DNA of 64,000 nucleotides, taken from positions 35,337,723-35,401,722 of the forward strand of contig JAFMSR010000019.1 in the NCBI GenBank assembly GCA_022818135.1, written 5' to 3'. Source of the DNA: Saxidomus purpurata. Taxonomy: Eukaryota > Mollusca > Bivalvia > Venerida > Veneridae. Below the pieces are notes generated by a model. That model searched no databases. It had not been told where the DNA came from and saw nothing but the letters and a program-made list of their open reading frames with translations. Shown one piece after another: positions 58,218 to 64,000 of this stretch (positions are counted from its first letter, which is position 1; the number at the start of each line of letters is the position of its first letter). The position numbers and the translations under genes are program-made.

Positions 58218-59052
58218 ACATGGTTCATACAGAAGTTCAGAGACAAAATTCAAGTACTTTTCAAGGACTTTTCAAGGACTTTTTTCTAATTTTCAAGGAC
58301 TAAAATGATGCGAAAAATCCGACTTCATGTCGGGATACATAGTCAAATTCGCCTTATATCATATTTGGAAGACAATGTAATATGTATCTTGGTTATTCAA
58401 ATTAATATCAAGCAAAATACATGGTTGTCTTGATAATCGCAATATATACTTGTTATTCAAATCTGGATTTTTTGTCATGAGGAACGACTGTATTAACTCA
58501 TTGGAACGTATATTTGTCAGATTTTGTTTATCATGTTAATGAATGCTTTTTTTCTCGTTGATGACTCTTCAACGCATTTTCGCCATAATGCGCTATGCCG
58601 ATAAGTTTATCCAACACAACGCAAGTACACTTGTGTTTGTTCCCCTTAAATTCCTTTATCCATGCTTTATAACTATCGTTCGTGAGCAATGTCGATGAGA
58701 AAATGCATTTTCACAAATTTTCCGCGACCATGACTTTTGGTAAAGGGAAGTCACTCCGGGAGCAAGCGTGTCTAAATTTCCGAATCCGGTCGTAGTTGAT
58801 CCATAACACGTGAGCATGTTCGATGGACTGATACGGATAGACTGTTTTCTCGTCATTTAAGGCGTGATACAATTATTTTGGACGTTTTTTACGCGGAACA
58901 TACAAATTCAATGACTTGTGAATAATTCACTAGTTTCATTTTCAAATTCAAGTACTTTTCAAGGACTTTTACCCAGCACAGAATTCAAGTACTTTTCAAG
59001 CACTTGGCACCAAATTCAAGTACTTTTCAAGGCCTGTGCGAACCATGTCTTA
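58218..59052. mobile_element. hAT-like non-autonomous DNA transposon, copy 2
   Basis: Longer copy of 48537-49052. Left end TGGTTCATACAG, right end CTGTGCGAACCA, each with repeated TTCAAGTACTTTTCAAGGAC words inside. TCTTACA lies just outside both ends, a possible 7-8-bp target duplication as in hAT elements. The 58330-58650 part is absent from copy 1. No transposase frame. Confidence 0.7.
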
Positions 59053-59261
59053 CAGACAACCGCCGTGATTTCTTCAGCAGTATTGTCTTTCTTCTTGAAA
59101 TTGACCAATCATATGATCACACACCTTTTTTTGTCAAGGACATTTGGATATTTCAGCACCATTATCTCGGTCTGTAAATTTTCGTTGTCTGCGAAAATCG
59201 GCAGCTGTCATGCAAAAAACAGCCTATTACAATGTTTTTTATCTAAGCAAACTTCCATACA

Positions 59262-60487
59262 ATGAAACAAGATGGCCCTATATCGCTCACCTTGGTACAA
59301 GTCAACTTGCCTGGTGGAAGATCACTAGACAATGTTATATACCAAACAAGTGACCCCCCGGGGGTCATAATTTGAACAATCTTGGTAGAGGTCCACTAGA
59401 CAATGCTACATGCCAAATATCTAAGCTCTAGGCCTTGTGGTTTCAGAGAAGATTTTTAAAGTTTTTCCTATATAAAGCCTATGCAAAACTAAGTGACCAC
59501 CCGCGCGGGGTTAATTTTAACCCTGGGGTCATAATTTGAACAATCTTGGTAGAAGTCCACTAGACAATGCTACATGCCAAATATCTAACCTCTAGGCCTT
59601 GTGGTTTCAGAGAAGAAGATTTTTAAAGTTTTTCCTATAAAGCCTATGCAAAACTAAGTGACCTACCGCGTGGGGAAAATTTTGACCCGGGGTCATAATT
59701 TGAACAATCTTGGTAGAGGTACACTAGACAATGCTACATGCCAAATATTTAAGCTCTAGGCCTTGTGGTTCCAGAGAAAAAGATTTTTAAAGTTTTTCCT
59801 ATTTAAAGCCTATGCAAAACTAAGTGACCACCCACGCGGGGTCAATTTCGACCCGGGGGTCATAATTTGAACAATCTTGGTAGAAGTCCACTAGACAATG
59901 CAACGTGCCAAATATCTAAGCTCTAGGCCTTGAGGTTTCAGAGAAGAAGATTTTTTAAATTTTTCCTATATAAAGCCTATGCAAAACTAGGGGTCAATTT
60001 TGACCCGGGGGTCATAATTTGAACAATCTTGGTAGAAGTCCACTAGACAATGCTACATGCTAAATATGTAAGCTCTAGGCCTTGTGGTTTCAGAGAAGAT
60101 TTTTTAAGTTTTTCCTATATAAAGCATATGCAAAACTAAGTGACCACCCGCGCGGGGTCAATTTTGACCCTGGGGTCATAATCTGAACACTCTTGGTAGA
60201 GGTCTACTAGACAATGCTACATGCCAAATATCTAAGCTCTAGGCCTTGTGGTTTCATAGAAGATTTTTTAAGTTTTTCCTATTTGTTGCCATAGCACCCC
60301 GAGTTCTGCATGGAATAGAATTCTTTGAACAACTTTGATATAGCTTCATGCAAGGAACATCCCTGCAAAGTTTCATCAACATTGGCCCAGTGGTTTCAGA
60401 GGAGATGTTCTTTGACGGAAATGGTGGACGGACGTACGGAATGTGATCCTAATAGCTCACTCTGGCACTTTGTGCCAGGTGAGCTAA
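59262..60487 (+). mobile_element. Hairpin-ended array element E6 (about 165-bp units)
   Basis: Left end slightly cut (ACAAGATGGCCCTATATCGCTCACC), right end the same hairpin as E5. Units marked by AAGCTCTAGGCCTTGTGGTTTCAG occur at about 59423, 59586, 59751, 59918, 60070 and 60234, spacing 163, 165, 167, 152 and 164. Each holds a GCGGGGTCAATTTTGACCC inverted motif. Non-coding. Confidence 0.85.
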
Positions 60488-60894
60488 AAAGATGGGAACA
60501 GAACTGTGGCATCTGATGAAGCAACTGGGAAGCCATTATGTATAACCTGCACCATGAAGGCCAGGAAAATTTGTCACAAACTGGCTAGAAAAAAATACCA
60601 TTTGTAAATAAGATTTTAAATTTTCGGACCCCCAGTTTTGCAGATGGGACCTCTAAAAATCATCAAGCGAGTCCCAAGGAACCCTAAAATGTAATATCCA
60701 GGTAAAACCCTGTATCAAGAATGGTTGTAAAGCAGTTCTGTCTCTATTTCCGTTTATACCATAATTATTTTGTGTGAAAGCTGGGAACAATCCAAAACTA
60801 GATTACATGGAAATGGAAAAAAATGCTGTCAAATGAAACACTTGAAATATTTCTCTCTCTCTTAAAACCGACCACAGAAAACAGTCAACATTAC

Positions 60895-61195
60895 CTGATA
60901 CAGGTTTGCTGCAATAAACACTCTAATGTGACCTACCTGATACATGTAAAGGTTACTGCAATAAACACTCAAATGTAACCTACTGCAGTAAACACTCCGA
61001 TGCAGGTTTACTGTAATAAACACTCTGACCTACCTGATACAGGTATGCAATAAACACTCAAATGTAACCTACTGCAGTAAACACTCCGATGCAGGTTTAC
61101 TGTAATAAACACTCCGACCTACCTGATACAGGTATGCAATAAAAACCCAAATGTGACCTACCTGATACAGGTTTACTGCAATAAACACCCCAATG
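60895..61195 (+). repeat. Tandem repeat with CTGCAATAAACACTC units
   Basis: Imperfect higher-order array: ACCTACCTGATACAGGTTTACTGCAATAAACACTC-like units of about 35-60 bases. Contains several AATAAA words by chance. Non-coding. Confidence 0.75.
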
Positions 61196-61937
61196 TCAAA
61201 GTACTGTACCAACAATTTCTCTTCATCACCTGAAATGAAGAAAAATACTAATTAATACAGCACAAACTACAAGTTTCAAGGACACTCATCACAGCTCAAT
61301 ATTAAAGAATTTACAGCTTTTGCAGAGAACATCTCATTTTCATGTGCATTTTGTGTTTCTGTTTTACAGATGAATCATATAGTTAATTGATACAAAAACA
61401 ACAAGGTCTGAAAAGTTGGGATTCGAAAACTGTGTTTTAAACTGTTAAAATTGGAGAAAAATTGTGTAATTTTAAGTGTTTCTCTTGACTGACAACTGGC
61501 TCTTTGAAATGACACGTTTAAATTAAAACAGGAAAAAGAAAATGCGCAAATGTTGCAAGGCACTTTCAGACCAGATTCTCCTTTCACTTCACGATGTGTT
61601 TTTTTCTGTCAACGCTATGAAACAAACATCTGTCCCACTTTCAAAATTCTGCAGGAAGGAAAATTATTGGAAACTACTTTGAAGGCTGAGTATGTACCAC
61701 AGCAATAAGGTATAGTGACACACAAGCTGAGGGATGACTCATACACCTCGGTATTGATCTGTTCTTCAAGGACACTGACTCCTAATCAGTATATAATGGG
61801 AAAATCAATGCTTTTCTATCTCCATAAAGTACTCAGCATGCTCTCTTCCTCCTCCTACATGTTTTATTTGATGTAATTAAGGCCTTAAAGAAATGTCTTT
61901 TTCCTGTAACATGCTGAAGAAAAGATGAATACTGTCG

Positions 61938-62160
61938 GTAGGTAGGTTAGGTTAGGGAGGGAAGTTACATAGGTGGGGACGTTACATAGGTAGGGAAGTT
62001 ACATAGGTGGGGACGTTACATAGGTAGGGAAGTTACATAGGTGGGGATGTTACATAGGTAGGGAAGTTACATAGGTGGGGACGTTACATACGTAGGGAAG
62101 TTACATAGGTGGGGACGTCACATACGTAGGGAAGTTACATAGGTAGGGAAGGAAGGTAGG
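61938..62160 (+). repeat. Minisatellite, GAAGTTACATAGGTGGGGACGTTACATAGGTAGG
   Basis: About six units of roughly 35 bases, each a doublet of GTTACATAGGTRGGG, flanked by GTAGGTAGGTTAGGTTAGGG. Non-coding. Confidence 0.85.
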
Positions 62161-62589
62161 TAGTGAAGAATGTTTTCTAATGTGAACTTGTAATTTGATG
62201 GGTACCCATAACACTTATAGGTCACTCACTAATGTAATAGTTATTATAGAAATCAATAAAATAAATTTGAACACAGCAGAGACCAAATTCCACAACACCA
62301 GAAATTTTCTTTATACATGTAAAAAGATTGAAGGGTCATCAACAAAAATTTGGTCGGGGTTACATGTAAATAAGTAGAGGCAACATTATCATGATTATTA
62401 CTATTTTTTCAGACCTTAACGAAGGGACTGCTGTTTATATACTTATACTGTTGAACCTGCGTTCTAGTGGTTGCCTGTATTAAGTTTAGCTCCTGTCTAA
62501 ATCTTATGCTATAATCCGATAATGTATTAAACAGACGTATACTTTAAGTGGCCACTTTTGAGGCAAGCACCCTAGGCTATAGCCTGCTT

Positions 62590-63781
62590 AAACTAGAATT
62601 GTGTCCAAAGGACACGGATGCCCCCACTGTGCAGATGTGCTCATAAACAAGAGCAAGCATATCTGTATGTAAGATTTTTATGTGGAACTTTTTCATTCCA
62701 CTGTTTCATTTCTGTACATATACCTAAAATGATCTACAGGTAACCTTATGTACATGTTAAATTAAATTACAAATGTAAAATTTATATGTTCAATTATTTA
62801 TATGGTATATAGTGAAAAAATCAACAAAGGGCCATAATTCTGTTAAATTTGGTCGCAACAAATTTATATGGTATATAGTGAAAAAAATCAACAAAGGGCC
62901 ATAATTCTGTTAAATTTGGTTGCAACAAAAATTTCTTCCTTTACTACCATCTACACATTAAAGCTGTTCATCCCTGGAAGTTTAAGCAAAATCTGCCATC
63001 CGGTTTAAGAGGAGTTGCGTTCACAATATTTCTATATGGTATATAGTGAAAAACTTAACAAAGGGCCATAATTCTGTTAAATTTGGTCGCAACAAAAATT
63101 CCTTCCTTTACTACCATCTACACATTAAGGTTGTTCATCCCTGGAAGTTTAAGCAAAATCTGCCAACCAGTTTAAGAGGAGTTGCGTTCACAAAATTTCT
63201 ATATGGTATATAGTGAAAAAATCAACAAAGGGCCATAATTCTGTTAAATTTGGCCGCAGCAAAAATTCCTTCCTTTACTGCCATCTACACATTAAGGTTG
63301 TTCATCCCTGGAAGTTTAAGCAAAATCTGCCATCCGGTTTAAGAGGAGTTGCGTTCACAAAATTTCTACATAGTATATAGTGAAAAAAACAAACAAAGGG
63401 CCATAATTCTGTTAAATTTGGTCGCAGCAAAAATTCCTTTCTTTACTACCATCTACACATTAAGGTTGTTCATCCCTGGAAGTTTAAGCAAAATCTGCCA
63501 TCCGGTTTAAGAGGAGTTGCGTTCACAAGATTTCTATATGGTATATAGTGAAAAAATCAACAAAGGGCCATAATTCTGTTAAATTTGGTCGCCGCGAAAA
63601 TTCCTTCCTTTACTACCATCTACACATTAAGGTTGTTCATCCCTGGAAGTTTAAGCAAAATCTGCCATCCGGTTTAAGAGGAGTTGCGTTCACAAGATTT
63701 CGGGACGTACGGACGGACGGACTGACGGACGGACGGACAAGTGCAACGCTATATGCACCCCACTTTGTGGGGGGCATAAAA
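62590..63781 (+). mobile_element. Hairpin-ended array element E7 (167-bp units)
   Basis: Starts AACTAGAATTGTGTCCAAAGGACAC (hairpin TGTCC/GGACA) and ends CACCCCACTTTGTGGGGGGCATAAAA. Units marked ACAAAGGGCCATAATTCTG at 62891, 63058, 63225, 63393 and 63560, period 167-168, after a short partial unit. A GGACGGACGGACTGACGG tract lies just before the end. Confidence 0.85.
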
Positions 63782-64000
63782 ATGTTTGACTGTATTTGTG
63801 TGTGTGTGTGTGCAATAGTGAGGGTGTGAGCCAGCATGCATTTGTGCATATGTATGCTTTAAGATGTTTATGCTCATTGTATTTCCTTCATGAGATACCT
63901 TCTTTAAATAAAGAGATTATCAATATCATCATGATAATAAATGTGTTGTAAGTAAAACAATGTTTACAGAGTCACATGTGTAAAAGGCCACCTCAAAACA
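63782..64000. other. Right edge, with short (TG)n
   Basis: TG run at 63798-63813. Otherwise nothing recognised. Confidence 0.5.

Overview
The window looks like nuclear DNA of a bivalve mollusc. It is AT-rich, with small exons in long introns, GT-AG splice sites, dense short interspersed repeats, TTAGGG-type telomeric motifs, scavenger-receptor (SRCR) and EGF/SEA receptor exons, a Ty3/gypsy retrotransposon, and repeats ending in GGACGGAC tracts like those I know from clams. The mollusc assignment is inference; no organelle or rRNA marker is present.

Layout. (1) 1-5732, minus strand: 5' part of a secreted or membrane SRCR gene. The signal-peptide exon, the two SRCR exons and the next exon join in phase, further candidate exons follow, and the gene runs off the left edge. 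(2) 5733-12384: intergenic with degenerate repeats. (3) 12385-21935, plus: a Ty3/gypsy element with gag, a -1 frameshift signal (slippery heptamer plus predicted pseudoknot), protease, RT, RNase H and integrase. It is broken by two frameshifts and one early stop, and bounded by matching 352-bp inverted repeats flanked by TAGG. (4) 21936-33547: repeats, an interstitial telomeric tract, weak exon candidates and a plus-strand terminal exon with poly(A) signal. (5) 33548-41555, minus: nine exons that join in phase into a Ca-binding-EGF x2 / Ser-Thr linker / SEA / Cys-rich stalk / transmembrane / cytoplasmic tail receptor, including a 17-nt microexon. (6) 41644-42143: a 500-N assembly gap. (7) 42144-52805: intergenic or intronic repeats. 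(8) 52806-55171, minus: the first two coding exons of an APC (adenomatous polyposis coli) homologue. (9) 55172-64000: repeats.

The genes are not an operon. The left gene and the EGF-SEA gene are cell-surface or secreted types; APC is a cytoplasmic Wnt-pathway scaffold. The 5' part of the EGF gene and the 3' bulk of APC should meet at the N gap, so much sequence is missing there or the join is wrong. A recurring theme is a set of seven non-coding elements with short hairpins at both ends; four carry internal arrays of about 165-178 bp period although their unit sequences differ.
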